Assembly (NCBI GenBank): GCA_022496805.1
Contig: CM040085.1
Location: 34,067,811-34,131,810 of the forward strand
Reading direction: 5' to 3'
DNA length: 64,000 bases
DNA from: Pohlia nutans
Taxonomy: Eukaryota > Streptophyta > Bryopsida > Bryales > Mniaceae
In this document: piece after piece, positions 37,769 through 49,975 of the stretch
Position numbering within the stretch: position 1 is the first letter of the stretch
Layout: every line of letters starts with the position of its first letter
The notes under the pieces: model-generated
Seen by the model: the letters and a program-made list of their open reading frames with translations, nothing else
Told to the model about the DNA's origin: nothing
Databases searched by the model: none
Translations under genes and position numbers: made by a program

Positions 37769-38397
37769 AATCTTAAACCCATTCTTTTCTGCTTGTCAAC
37801 CACATAGATCAGACTTCAGTTCCTAGACCAAAGATAGTTCTGCGGTGTTCAGAAGGGCCTTAGTTCAGCATGTCGAAAACGGCCATTAAAAGCACAGATG
37901 TCGAATTTTATGCACGTCCGTGTCTCAGCATGGCGTGTAATTCCCATCTTAATTCTCTGTAATAATTTGGTTGGCTTTGTACATTTAGTTATGCTTGGGC
38001 CTAAAAGGTTGTCACCTGTACATTTGCCATGAGGTTTGTGATGGTCCATTGAAGTGTTTGGACTGGGGACAATCCACAGTTGTGCACCAAACGAAGACCT
38101 GCTGTTGGAAAGGTGCTCTTAAATTGGAGTAGCTTCATGAATTATAGCACCACTTGGGGAATGACAGCCATAATTGCCTCACATTGTTGCATTCATTTCC
38201 TGCACTGTCAAAGTTTAGAAGAAGGGATACAAGGAGGTGGTCTGAAATGCTTGTTTGCGCACAATCTATCTTACAATCAGTCCCAAGAAATATATGGCTC
38301 AGTCATACCACTAAGTAGGTACTAAGTCATACTGTGATACTGAATTTGGCCCAGAAGTTCTCTGCCCTAAGGGCTTGATCATATTGTGCCGATTGTA
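37769..38397 (+). other. 3' flank of the PEP carboxylase gene
   Basis: Probable 3' UTR and downstream sequence up to the TA-flanked MITE at 38398. No further ORF of interest and no clear polyadenylation signal could be singled out. Confidence 0.4.
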
Positions 38398-39004
38398 CAG
38401 TCGGGTACAAGATGGTTACGAATTCTGGATCCAGTTGAGATTTGTGGGAACTGTGGAAGGTTCATGTATGCTCAAAAATGAACGGAATTTTAAATTTTAA
38501 ATTGAATTGGAATCACACTAAAGTCTACTTTATCATCATTACATATATACATATGTAATTGAAAATCATACAATTTTTTTGATGTTTCTATATGCTATCT
38601 ACCATTTAGTGCTGCCACCATTTGTAAAAATTACAACTTGTATTTAATGGTACATATTAGAAATGAACCTTCACAATTGCTTTAGAGATACTTGATCCCA
38701 CACCGCTTGAACTACTATTATGATTTCTTACTTATTCTGTACTTAAATGCAAAAAATCTTTGACTATGTTCCAAAGGTTCACTATGAAATGATAGATAGT
38801 GTATAAAAGAAATCTAAATTGTTGTATGATTTAAAATTATTCCTTTTCACTTATTATGAAGTTGAAGCACGCTTCATTGCAATTCCAATGCAATTTGTGG
38901 TTTCAAAATCGGTTCATTTTTGAGCATGCTAGAGCTTCCTAAAAATTGTTGAACTTTCTAGTGAAAAGTGATTGAAAAATTCGTAAGCATGTTGTACCCG
39001 ACTG
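38398..39004. mobile_element. TA-flanked MITE with CAGTCGGGTACAA ends, 607 bp
   Basis: Inverted ends CAGTCGGGTACAA and TTGTACCCGACTG with TA on both sides (38396-38397, 39005-39006). The arms match imperfectly for over 100 bp (both carry GCTCAAAAATGAAC or its inverse). It lies about 630 bp after the PEP carboxylase stop. The ends resemble those of the foldback element at 21267. Confidence 0.82.
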
Positions 39005-39779
39005 TACTTCAAATGAGAAAAAACCTTAGGAGATGTGGTCCCCAAGTTCTATTCAGTTCCCAAGATGTTTCAAAAAGTACACTTATCAAGATTCAGAGTT
39101 TGTGTAGGCAAGGCATTTTTTGTCATGTGGTACATCTTTCATCATACAAAACAATAGTAAATACAAGGAATGTCTTTTGGGCAAAATGGAATTTGTAATG
39201 CAACGTATAAGATACACATCTATTATTTACTAGGTTGGTTCTTTATGAAGTGCGGCACAACCAACCCTTTTAATTTTGGCGACCCGATGTCAAATTGCTT
39301 CACAAAAAGGAGCTTGGCGATTGGTCCATGCAAAATAATCCACTTGTGCAAAACAAAGGTGCCAACTTGAGGGGTCCGGCGAGTTGTTGGTTGCCATGTT
39401 GCTATGGCCGCAGGTTTGGGAGGCGCCAACATGCGTGACTTGTACGTGACTTGTAGGTTTGAAGGCTTGATTTGCTTACGACAGTTTTGTTTGTCATTGC
39501 AAGGGTCGGTCTAGTTGTCGTGGTGTCGTAGTTGTCGTAGTTGTTAGTGGCTATGAAAAAGGTCAATCTATATTGCAGACTGGTAGTGAGGATTTGCTAG
39601 CACTAGAACAAAAATAGGATTCTGTAACTGAAAAATATGATTGGATTTTTAGCTGTTCTTTGTAAATCAACTAAATGTAGTAAATTATTGGAAAATAGTG
39701 CTCTAATCATTATGGACCAGTTTAAAGTACAATTGTGCTTAGTTGTATGACCGAACGACTAACCAAACGACTGAGAACA

Positions 39780-39940
39780 TTTTTTCCAATTGGGACCAAA
39801 AAAAATAAAAAATCAAGCCCTACCCAAAACAATGTCAGGAGTTCTGTTCAAGACCCAATGACGGCAACCGAATTCGAACCCTTGGCCTCCTATTTACAAA
39901 CATTTGTACTAAACCATCACACCACATCAATTTGCTTGTG
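39780..39940 (-). repeat. tRNA-related SINE-like head
   Basis: On the minus strand the sequence reads GGTGTGATGGTTTAGTAC, then about 30 bp later GGGTTCGAATTC, matching an A-box-like and a canonical B-box of RNA polymerase III promoters at SINE-like spacing. It does not fold as a proper tRNA and has no acceptor stem, so it is not called a tRNA gene. Limits are approximate. Confidence 0.4.
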
Positions 39941-40185
39941 CAAGAGATTGGAAGTTTTTGTTAATTATAAATGTACATTATTATTGAGGATTTTTTTGCC
40001 ATCTTAAGAAAAAAATATCAATTCTTTTGTTTCAATTTTTTTGCATTAGATCATGCAAGCTTTTTTGTACATATAGAATTTTTAAAAAATAAAATGAATA
40101 GTCTTTTTTTGACAAAATTATAATGGACATGAGCTATTTTTTTTTTGTAGCGGGTTTTGGACATTTTTAGCATTTTTTGATGGTC

Positions 40186-40310
40186 TACATTGTAACAATG
40201 AAAAAAAATTGTTAATTTGGACAATTAAGGTAATAAATTACATATTTTGATTCATTTTGTTGTACAGTATAATATAGGAAAAAAGGTCTCTAAAAAATAA
40301 AAGGAAAATA
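40186..40310 (+). repeat. Dispersed repeat related to 57910-58040
   Basis: It shares the order AAATT...GACAATTAAGGTAATAAAT, TTCATTTTG.TGTACA and a run of AAAGGAAA with the right half of the TTAA-flanked element at 57544-58089. Probably a fragment of that family. Confidence 0.4.
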
Positions 40311-41559
40311 TCAACATTAGTTGTATCTATAGTCGTATTCATAATTACAAGAATAATGCTTACACCAAAGATCATATTATTTTGTACTAGTATTGAAGAC
40401 TAATTCATACGAGGCAGTCGTTTATCCAATTGCAACAGTCGTATGGCCAATTGCACTAGTTGTATGGCCGACTGCACCAGTTGGAGGAGCAATTCTTGAC
40501 GATTTTTGCAATTAACAAATAAGAAAAATCAATTTAAATTAATTTCCTAACTAGTTGTAGTCGACTAATCGTATAACAACCAATCATAGAATTCCGCTAT
40601 TCTTCAATAGAAATGCAGGGCGTCTTTGGTCTTACGGTTTTGGGCCATGTTGTACGGGAGAATGAGGGGGTGACGGGCGGGGAGGAAGAGATAACCAATC
40701 TGATGTTGTCCTCTCCTCCGGCAGCAAGGGTACATAGCTCATGGTGCTACACGTTGTACAACGCTAGCGACAAGCGACAAGAGAGAAACATGTGCATGAG
40801 AGAAGACTGCAAAAGAAAAGTTGGAGAAGAAGCGAGCAATTGAGATAGGGCCTCCACATGATCAAGAGGCCAGAAGGAAGGCAAAAAAGGGTATCCGCGT
40901 TCAAACATACTTCCAAAGCGGGCATAAGACATATGAAATATGGTCCCTTTCATGGGCATGTGACATCAATATAAGCGGATCTGAAATCATTTTCAAGTAG
41001 ATTGCAAGGCGTTGCACATGTCGCCCCCGTCTTCTAGCCATCTGTCTCGGGTGACACAATTCTAGTTGAATCCACGCCTCCAAAAAGTAATTTGGTTGTG
41101 GTTTCGCTCGGGAAATGAAGTAATTTGTTTGGTTAAAGAAAAGAAGTAATGACCGAATCCAACCAATGCTCTAGAGCGCCGTTTGGTAAGGATAAGACTA
41201 CAGCTGCAATAAGCAAAAAAAGGTGGCAGTGTGGCCATACAGCCTTCCTCCGCCTCTTTCAATGACGGCCAAAAAGAATAAAGGAGGGGGGAATGTGGTG
41301 CCAAGAGACCTACAAACTCTGTCCCTAAATGAAGAGAACGAGGACGATCCAATTAAGCTCAAGCTTAACAAGCTGCACAAACATCATGAAGGCAACCACA
41401 AGATGAGCTTCCTATTCACAATCTTTGTTGATTAACCTTGTTTGTTTTTACTTCATTGTTTAGTTCCTTTTTTTCTTTATTGTTTGTTTTTCACAATTTG
41501 TAATTGCTTATTGCTAATCCATGCTTGCTTGTATAGAAATAGAAAGACAACAATTTTCT

Positions 41560-44500
41560 AAGGGTGTGAAAGGGTGAGCCCTTTGTTGCACGCAATAATC
41601 GTTATCAAAAGCTATTCGTTGCAAGAGCACCCGAGACTATCTTGTACCAAGTTAATTACATCAATGAGCAAATGCGGAGGAAGAAACATGTGCATATGGC
41701 CACTATTTTTCAAATCCTAGTATTAGGCAAGCCAATGGTTGAATACGAAGAGCAATATGAGTATTTCAAATTCTTAGGAGTCCATGAAATGCCAAGTTTG
41801 CACTGAACGGACAATAGTGGCTGGTGCATGGCTGAAGCCATGTTTGGCAAGGTGAATTTTTGATGTTTTACGTTTTTTATATTTGATTATTTGGTGTTTG
41901 AGTTTTTTTGTTTTTTTTTCCACCTTGTACTGCATTTTGCTAATATTCTTTTGTGCAGGTCAAGGAGGCTGTACAGACAACAAAGGTCATGGCAACAAAA
42001 TTTGTAGCACTTACGTGCGACGAAGTTACCAAAGTAGACAACAACAACAATATTTGTAGCACTTACGTGCAATGAAGTTATGACAATAGACAATGGCAGT
42101 TGGATTTTTGTGCATGCCCACCTTGTGGAGGACTAGACTAGAACGCCAATGCTGTTGTGCGTTAACGCATTATAGAGTCTGCTAGTGCTAACAAACTCAC
42201 TCAAATACTTATGGAAATTAGGACAGAACGTGAGAGCTCGTCAGCATTAGTTGTGAAGAGAAAGCTCGTGAGTATTGGTGTCGATGGGGCCAAAGTTTTT
42301 CGAAGATGTGACACTAGCTTTTTCCAAACAAATCGAGGACAAGTACGCCCCATTTTGCCAAACCATACACTACTTTGCACACAAGTGCAACTTGGCCTTC
42401 AAGCCTCTCAACAAGGTGTCTATTGTGGCAGCAGTTGAACTCAACTTACATGTACTTCAAATATAGTCGAAAGCATGCACATGAGTTCACAAAACTAGCT
42501 GAGGCAATAGACTCAAGGGGCTTAAAATTGCTGTGAAACATGGCCACTCATTGGGTGTCAATTTTGGAACCCTAAGAGGCTTGTAAGTTAGTACTAGAGT
42601 ACTAGACTGTTATAGTGAAGATACAAGCGGATCAACATGAGGAGCTAAAAACAGTGGTAAGTTTCTTCACGTTTTTTTTGTTTTGGTTGTTTTATCTTTT
42701 TTTTTGCATTTTTTTGTATGTTTAGAGCATCTCCACCCTGCCGCGTTAATGGGACTCGGCAAGCCCTTTAATGCGGCCTTGGAGAAAATCATGCCCCACC
42801 CCTCTCCATAAATGCGGCCTTGATGGAGCAGGCTCCTCAAATCTTTCATTGCACTCGCTATCCTCGCGGGTGAGAGAACAATTTATTGCACCCGCATTCC
42901 GGGTTTTTTTTGGGCCTCATCCACTTGAGATTCCGTGGATCATGGCGCTTTCGGGAATCGAGAACGGATCTGTAGGCCGGAGATGACGGGACGTGGGCGC
43001 GGTCGCAGAGGAGATCCTGTAAACTTTGGGCGCAGCCAGGGAGTGCGTTGGACAAGGAGCACGTTGGACATTCCAATTTTACACAAGTTACGTGTATGTG
43101 GGTACTCCAAAACTACTGTACACCCAGAAATTTCATTCTTCAGTTTATTCAAGTAGTAGCAATGAATAATACATCATGAATACATTTTTCGTTTGTTTGT
43201 TTATTTCTCTTTCTTTTTTGGTTAGGACATCAGAGTTTTATCAAATGATGGTCTTGTAGAGCAAAGAGGGTTTAGAGGTTACTGTGTAAGCAGCTTGGAA
43301 TGAATACTGTGCAAACTCCTAGAGACCACGATACGTTGCAAATGGAGGAATGATCTGCAATGCAGTGACAACCCTCCCTGCCAGAAATAGAAAAAAAATA
43401 AAATAAAAAAATAAGTCCCATTCCATGTTTTAAATTTAACACAAATTTCAACAATGATCGACACATCTAGAATGCCACCCTTTATTCTACTCATGATACA
43501 ACAAATTGGAGAGGAGCGTTTTCTGAACAAAGTGCAAGAAAAGAGTCAACTTACTGCTCGTGTGCTTGCTTGCTCTGGCGACTTGCCCGTTAGCCTCGTC
43601 AGCCTCCGGATCCCGCGCCTAAACCGTCACCTGGAGATATGTGGGAATATTTCTGACAGCCGGAGGTTTGGAGAGCTAGGAAATCAACGTGGGTAGGGGA
43701 CTGCCGCGTGAGAGTTTTAAACCACAAGCTTGCAGCCCGTCAAACAGGTTTTCCAGAGCCTTGGTTCCTGCGCAAGGGTGGAGATGCTCTTAGTTTTATT
43801 TTTCTTTGTATTCAACCATGAAACAATTGTTTGTTTGAGTGGTAACTTCAGTAATTCATTGCGGAGATGGTCGACCCGTATGTGTTGTTGACCACGAGTG
43901 TCATTATCTCCATGATGGAGGCATTGGATTGTTTGGTCTTATTTGCACAGCGTCGAAATGTTTACATTCAGAACTTCATTGCAGCCATTCGTGTTTGCTA
44001 GGAACAGCTATTCAAAATGTATGTTGACACGGCCATCTCTTTGCCACTAATGAGCATCAAAATTTCAAAGCGCTATAGCAGCTTGCACACTTTGACATAT
44101 ACATGAGTTGGAACATTGATTTAAACACATCATGTGAGTGATTGACTTTCCGGGCCCAAGTTCTGGCCGTGAGTGGTAGCAAGTTTGTGGACCAAGCTCC
44201 TTTGCTACCATGGGAGTGACGGTTAAGCCAGAATGCAAAGGTGAGTCTTCTCTCATTTTCTCTAATTTTTTTGGTTGTTTACAAATATTAAATCCTTTTT
44301 TTGGTTTGTTATTTTCTTATGTGGCTTTTTATTTGTGCGGTGGCAATAGAGAAGATTTTTTTAGAGTTGGATTGGCGTTTCCCTACTCATGAAGTCTTGA
44401 ATGTTCTAGGAATTCTGTACCCTCAATATTGACTAAGTGAGGAATTTTTGGAGACCTTCCTACATCGCTTGGAGATTATCAAGTAGTTCTTTTGCAAACC

Positions 44501-44960
44501 AAAAGAGTTGTTGCTATTAATGGGCTTAAGCAGACAGTCTCAGACTTGCTTGACACATATGAACTTCATGTGGAATAAAGTTTGTTTAAACTCAAAATGA
44601 TGTTCAACTACAGAGCAGCAATGAAGCCTCCTTATGACTTGAACCCCCTTACAAAAATCTGGAGGAAAATAACCTCTAATGGCCCCTTGGCTGGCCAATT
44701 TTCATATATGTGAAACTGGTTAAAATCGCAGTTGTCATCGTTTTTGGCAGCGTTAAGGATGAGCGAACGTTTAATTTAGTCGCTTTCTTCAAATCAGAGC
44801 TTTGAAACTCCCTTGATAGTCATCAGAACCTTGTAGTTGGCATGTACAACCAAAAGATGTTTAGTTTTCAGAAAGACTTCCCTTATGATGCCACTTTTAC
44901 AGAGTGGTACAATACCTCAGATCGCGATAGGTATAGGGCTAATACCTTGATATAGCAATA
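41560..44960 (+). pseudogene. Decayed hAT-transposase-like gene (zinc-finger/ZNF862-like domesticated type)
   Basis: Several reading-frame pieces in order resemble a long hAT-derived protein. 41600-41870 holds MATIFQILVLGKPMVEYEEQ and EAMFGKV, then an intron (GTGAAT to TGTGCAG near 41961). 41961-42120 has KFVALTCDEVT and WIFVHA. 42250-42660 has LVSIGVDGAKVF, YAPFCQTIHYFAHKCNLAF and LAEAIDSRGLKLL. 43880-44080 has MMEALDCLVLFAQRRNVYIQ and FIAAIRVC. 44345-44480 has LELDWRFPTHEVLNVLGILY. 44640-44960 has KIAVVIVFGSVKDERTF and NLVVGMYNQKMFSFQ, resembling the hAT C-terminal dimerisation region. In-frame stops, frameshifts and a tandem duplication at about 41999-42078 break it. The ORF at 41223-41435 may be its 5' part. 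A PIF/Harbinger-type element (42725-43789) lies inside, probably in an old intron. The family name is from memory. Confidence 0.6.
42725..43789. mobile_element. PIF/Harbinger-type element inserted in the hAT-like relic, TSD TTA
   Basis: Inverted ends GAGCATCTCCACCCT and AGGGTGGAGATGCTC are perfect for 15 bp, with TTA on both sides (42722-42724, 43790-43792). The 1065-bp interior is relatively GC-rich and has no transposase I could recognise. GAGCATCTCCA ends are common in plant MITEs. Confidence 0.83.
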
Positions 44961-45624
44961 GATTAGTGAAGCTTGAGTAGCATGGGTTGGTTTTCCATTT
45001 TGTTAGTACTTGTTGGCATTGTAAGTCCATCTTGCTGTGCATATTGGCAAGTCATGGACATCCGAAGCTCCATCTCATTTCACTAATAACCGTGCGCAGG
45101 GCTGGGTGCTACGTTTTTTGGGATTCAAGAAATCTGCATCACATTCATTTGAGTTTGAGTGCCAATGTCGTGAAGTTGGGTCCTATATTTATGACATACA
45201 TAGACTTATTGTGGCATCTGAGTGCTTGTGTGTGTTTTTAACAGGTCCATGTTTCATTCTATTATTGCCACATTACAATAATAAGTCATTTTTGCCAAAT
45301 TACTACAATATTAGGTTTGTTAATGCCAATAGTGTACAACATGCAATTTTCATTATACCAAAACGAACCCTCTTTGTTCTGTTGATAGTCAAATTTTTTT
45401 TATACTTTCATTTGTGTTTGGCCAGTAATTCTTCTACCACTGCTGGTTTCGTGGCCTATTTACTGTAGTAAAAAGTCTCCTATAGCTACCTACACTCTCC
45501 TGGAAAGATGAGGTCATTGCCATATAGCACTCAATCTTAGCTAGTTGGCACTATTGTAGCTCACCTGCGGAACTAGGAAAAAAAGGTTGGATACAACAAT
45601 TTTGGTGGTAGAACTGTCCTAAAA

Positions 45625-45645
45625 GCATGCATGCATGCATGCATG
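45625..45645. repeat. (GCAT)n microsatellite
   Basis: Five units of GCAT. Confidence 0.9.
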
Positions 45646-46949
45646 TATGATCTTCCTTATATAATAGATAGTGTTTGTAAAACTATTGTTGTTGTGTACA
45701 CCTAGTTGTTATGCATGTAATTTGTAGAAGTATTTGATGACAAACACATGAAAACCAAAATGTTTAATAATAGTAAATTGTAGTGTGTTTTCACAGTAGG
45801 GCGTTCAAAATGTGTAGTGTGACATCGCATAACAAGCGAAATGTGGCGGTAAACATTTTCTATTGGTCATGGTAAATACGGGGATGAATAACATTAAATT
45901 AGTTTTTTGGCAGAAAGTTAACCACAATGAAAAGGTATTCTAGGATTGTATGTATATTAATAATTTAAAAAATAATGGGTTAAAGCACAATAAACTGAAC
46001 CATTAAAGTCATCCTTAGTGCTGAAATTACAATTTTCTTGGTCAAAGGCCATTAATTACAACTAAAAATTCATATATTTAAGTTCTATTTTGGTAAAGCC
46101 TTCCATAGTTCTATTAGGTACTTCAATCCAAAGTTTTCAAATTAAAATATTAAAATAAGGCTACTAAAAGTAAAGCTTGCAAATAGATGTCTTAAACAAA
46201 TTCCAGGAGCAAATCTGATGAATTGAATCATGTTGAATATGAATATAAATTATATATTCTATAAGTTCATTGTGGATTCGAGGGCTCCAAAGAATTTTTT
46301 TTTTGAAAAACTAAATATTTAATGCAATTTCAACATGTTTTATATCTACTTTTCAATTCGGTTAGAACTACTTTTTTTAATTTTAACCACTTTAACCTTA
46401 CTATAACACACATAAATACTTGTTGAACATGATTTTTTCAATTTTTTTGGTTAGACTTTGTTAAACATTGTATTTTTTATTTTATCCAAAAAAAATTTCA
46501 CAAAAAATATAAATTTAATAGATTTTTGGACCCTGCATTGTTGCTTCTTCACAGGGATCACAAGTAGTTCAATTTACCATGCTTTCACCCTAATATAAAA
46601 TAGTATTTGGACCAAAATGTAATACATTGCATTTGATGACATTGTAGTATAAATACTTTATTGCCTTAATTGATACATTTCATTGAAGATACAGTGATGG
46701 CAATAATTTTCCTCAATTCCTATAACATAAAGGTATTGTATTCAAAAAATATTCCAAAAGATTTTGTGAGTAAGGTGGATATTAGAAGTATATGGCGACA
46801 ATCTTTGTCCCTTTACATTAAACGCCCCTTAAAATGGCAAATTCTCAAAAATTCTTACGAGTTTGGTTGGCTAATTAAAATGAGGCCAATGGTGTGGCTG
46901 GAATATGCATTCGACGTGGTTTGCAAGCGGATTAAATGACATTAGCAGG

Positions 46950-47165
46950 AATATTTCAAAAGATTTTGATAATATTCCAAAAGATTCCAAAATAATACAA
47001 AATATTTTGAAAAGATTCCAAAAATTCCCATTTTACTATATTAAAATGTTTTGATATTTTCCATATTTATTATATTACGTCATTAATGCAAATGCTTTAC
47101 AACATTAAAAAGTTTTTTTGTTGAGAACTATGACACCCTAGCGTGAAAATACCCTGTAGTAGTTT
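46950..47165 (+). repeat. Dispersed repeat, copy 2 (first copy at 9947-10170)
   Basis: Diverged copy of 9947-10170: AAAGATTCCAAAA blocks, TATTATATTACGTCATTAA, TTTACAACATTAAAAAG and ATGACACCCTAGCG in the same order. Confidence 0.55.
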
Positions 47166-47648
47166 GCAAACACTATTAATAGATATGCATGCTTAAAAAC
47201 ATACTAAGTTCAAAATTATAAGGTTGAAAATTTTCATATTTTTCATTTTAGGATTTCACCTTAAGTGGTTGTAAAAGAAAATATTAGAATTTTGAATGTA
47301 ACATTAGTTCATTTGTAGTTTTTGGAGTAGATATGAGTTTTTAAATTCTCAAATACGTAGAATAGCTTAAAAATGATCAATGGAAGAAGGTTCATTTTTT
47401 TACATGCTTTGTACTGAATATATCACAAGTTAAGGAATGCCAAAGTAAAACCTTTCGATAGGAGATTGAATTACTGACTATGTCTAATTCATGTATAAAC
47501 TATTGACTACTTACTAAGAAGTTGAATAAAAGACATCTATATAGCTCTTTGAATCAATGGAATTTGACCAATCATCAACCAAAAAATGATTGGTTAGGTA
47601 TACAAATGTTAAAACCATTAATCAATTTAGATTTAATTTAGGTATTTC

Positions 47649-48594
47649 TACTAGTGAAAATGTGGTCTTTAACCCCCTAAGCGTCCTTAGCTTTTTGGGG
47701 CTTAAAATCATCATTGCTTTTGATGTGTTATAGGTCTAAATGTAAGTGAGGTATAGATATCTCAATTGTACAATCTTGTAATATACATGTTGTAGATCAT
47801 GTGGATCAATTTTGGGGTCATTTGGCCATATAGATTGCAAGATCATAGTGTTTTAGTGTTAAAAAGGATGCTGAAATTTTCCTAGCAACACAGTTAGAGG
47901 TGAAATTCGTTTTCAAAATTACTCGAATGAAAAAACTTTCAACTATAAAGTAATTCAAAATCATCATACAAACACATTGGTACCAAAAAAAACTCATGAA
48001 AAAAATTTAATGTGCCCTAAAATGGCCTTAAAATGTCAAAAAGTAGCCCAAAAAATGACCCATTTGACCCAAAAAGCAAAAAGTGTCCAACTAGACCCGT
48101 GCACTAAATTGACTCCAAACATTCATAACAACATGGATTGACATGAGAATTTTACCATGATAACTAGACTTCAAGGGGAATCCAATCCAACAAGTTTTTA
48201 TTGAAAACGGACATGGGATGAAGGAGATACAAGCCCCCGAAGTTGCAGCCATCAAAATGCACAAAAATTGTCCAAAAAAAAGACCCCTACTTTCAAATGA
48301 TCACCAAAAATTTAACACATCTTAGATTGATCTGAAATTTTTACCACACATTCCATACATCATGCAGTTTGTGTCTTTAAAATTTCATTAAATTTGGACA
48401 TATTTTGCAAATGTTACAACTCTTCAAAGGTGAATGTACCCCCAAAAACGTCCAAAATATGAACGTCGGGACGATTAGGGGTTAAGCACTAAGGAATAGT
48501 GTCAAAGTGTTGTGTCTAAAGCCAGTAAGCCACTATTGACATTATGCTTAGGGCACTATTGCTTAGTGCCCAAGACTACCATTTTTTACTAGTG
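47649..48594. mobile_element. CACTA-type MITE interrupted by a TTAA-flanked element, TSD TTC
   Basis: The left end reads TACTAGTGAAAATG (first base C changed to T) and the right end reads CATTTTTTACTAGTG, flanked by TTC (47646-47648) and TTC (48595-48597). The terminal repeats match for about 20 bp, then the left arm is interrupted at a TTAA by another element. If that is skipped, the match resumes (GTCTT..GCACTAAG in both arms), so this is a short MITE of about 130 bp carrying a later insertion. Confidence 0.8.
47669..48485. mobile_element. TTAA-flanked (piggyBac-like) non-autonomous element nested in a CACTA MITE
   Basis: It is bounded by TTAA at 47669-47672 and 48482-48485, with inverted ends CCCCCTAAGCGTCC and GGGACGATTAGGGG. 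TTAA target duplication with CCC-starting ends is the piggyBac signature. The interior is non-coding and 817 bp including both TTAA copies. Its insertion interrupts the left arm of the surrounding MITE, so it is the younger of the two. Confidence 0.75.
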
Positions 48595-49060
48595 TTCCGT
48601 TTCCATACGGTACTCGACTGTCAAGGTCGGCTGTCGGCAAAAGATAATTATAATAAGAGATGCCCAAATTTATAGGTAATTTTTTTTTTCAATGGTTAAA
48701 AAAGAATCTTAGAAAATATTTACATAACCTTAAAGAATATTCACATCATTTCGGCAAAAAATTATTATAATATAGGACATGTCGACCCTGATGTCCTGGT
48801 ATGATAAAAGAAAGTTCAATGAATGAGAAATAAGGACAAAAGAGACCATGTGCACTACAGCCAAGGCTCTAATGACATTGTCTTGAAGAACAAATGGACT
48901 TCGAAATGCACTCCCACATGTGTTCACAACATAACAATTGTTCAATCACAACATGATAGATTTTGAACATTCAAATGCACTACCAAAAGAAGTTGTTTTT
49001 CTTTTTCTTTTTTTGAAAGAAGTTGTTTTTGACACTCTTCTTGACATTACTTTTATCACT

Positions 49061-49640
49061 TTAACCCCTAATTGCCCGTGCGTCCAATTACTCAATGATG
49101 TACATAATCAAAATCGGTTTTCTCATCCGACTTGCACTTTTTGCACTGTGGGTTTTTTACTATAGATTTTATGGGAAGTTAGCTTCATGCATGTGTGAAC
49201 TGATTAGAAAGGGGACGATTTGTGAAATTTTGTGCCTCATTTCATATTGCAGTGATTCACCCAAAATTTCTAAGATCTTAATTCAAAAGTGCCCTTGAAA
49301 AAATCAACTCATCAAACTAAGCAACCAAAAAATCTCCAAGAATCACTACACTTAGAATATTACATTTCAACTCATCACAACAAACTACATTCACAAATTG
49401 TCAATATCTTATTTGTAATCAAATCACAAAAGAATTTTGAATGTTTAGATTCAAATTTTGTACAAAAATATTGGTGATTGCAATCATAGATCTAACCATA
49501 TGGATAGAATCTAAAACTTTTGTTCATATGTACAACTTTTGTTCATACATCAAGTTTAAAATATCCCTCGCTGTTGCATTTTATAATACATCTTTGCAAT
49601 TCTTCAAATCTGGAGAGGGTTGTGGACATTTAGGGGTTAA
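49061..49640 (+). mobile_element. TTAA-flanked (piggyBac-like) MITE, family P1 copy 3
   Basis: It starts TTAACCCCTAATTGCCCG and ends GACATTTAGGGGTTAA, 580 bp, same family as 8884-9460. It ends about 335 bp before the bL17 start codon, so it forms part of that gene's upstream region. Confidence 0.87.
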
Positions 49641-49975
49641 TGTTAAAAAATTAATTAAATAAATCTTAAAAAAAAGAAAAAAGAAAAAGTGTTTTTCTAC
49701 ACAAAACTGTCGAAAACAACACCTTTTTGGGTAGTCATGAAATCAGTGCGATTACAGGGTGTCACGGTCATAGAACAATTCGCGGTAATAAGTAATCCCG
49801 AGGCGTGGTCTCTTATCCATCCACGGTGACGGGAGACCGCGTCGTCTCGCACCTCTGTGGCCTCCCTCCTCTCTATCCATTGCACAGTGTCGCCAAGGCA
49901 TTCTTCCCTTTCATTTTGGTCGTAGAATTATTGGTGATTCCTCGCATTGAGAGTGAGGCGTTCTCCTGCATTGAC
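49641..49975 (+). promoter_or_regulatory. Promoter and 5' leader region of the plastid bL17 gene
   Basis: This is the stretch between a TTAA-flanked MITE ending at 49640 and the bL17 start codon. Its proximal part (from about 49740) is more GC-rich than the surroundings. No TATA box or binding site could be assigned with confidence. The transposon ends about 335 bp before the ATG, so it may have brought or disrupted promoter sequence. Confidence 0.35.

Larger units (their letters stand above)
44961..47645. other. Intergenic, no intact gene
   Basis: An ORF at 45037-45468 follows the hAT-like relic and might be more of it, but I see no family motif. Beyond 45.5 kb the sequence is AT-rich with the dispersed repeat at 46950 and no recognisable coding region. 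Confidence 0.45.
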
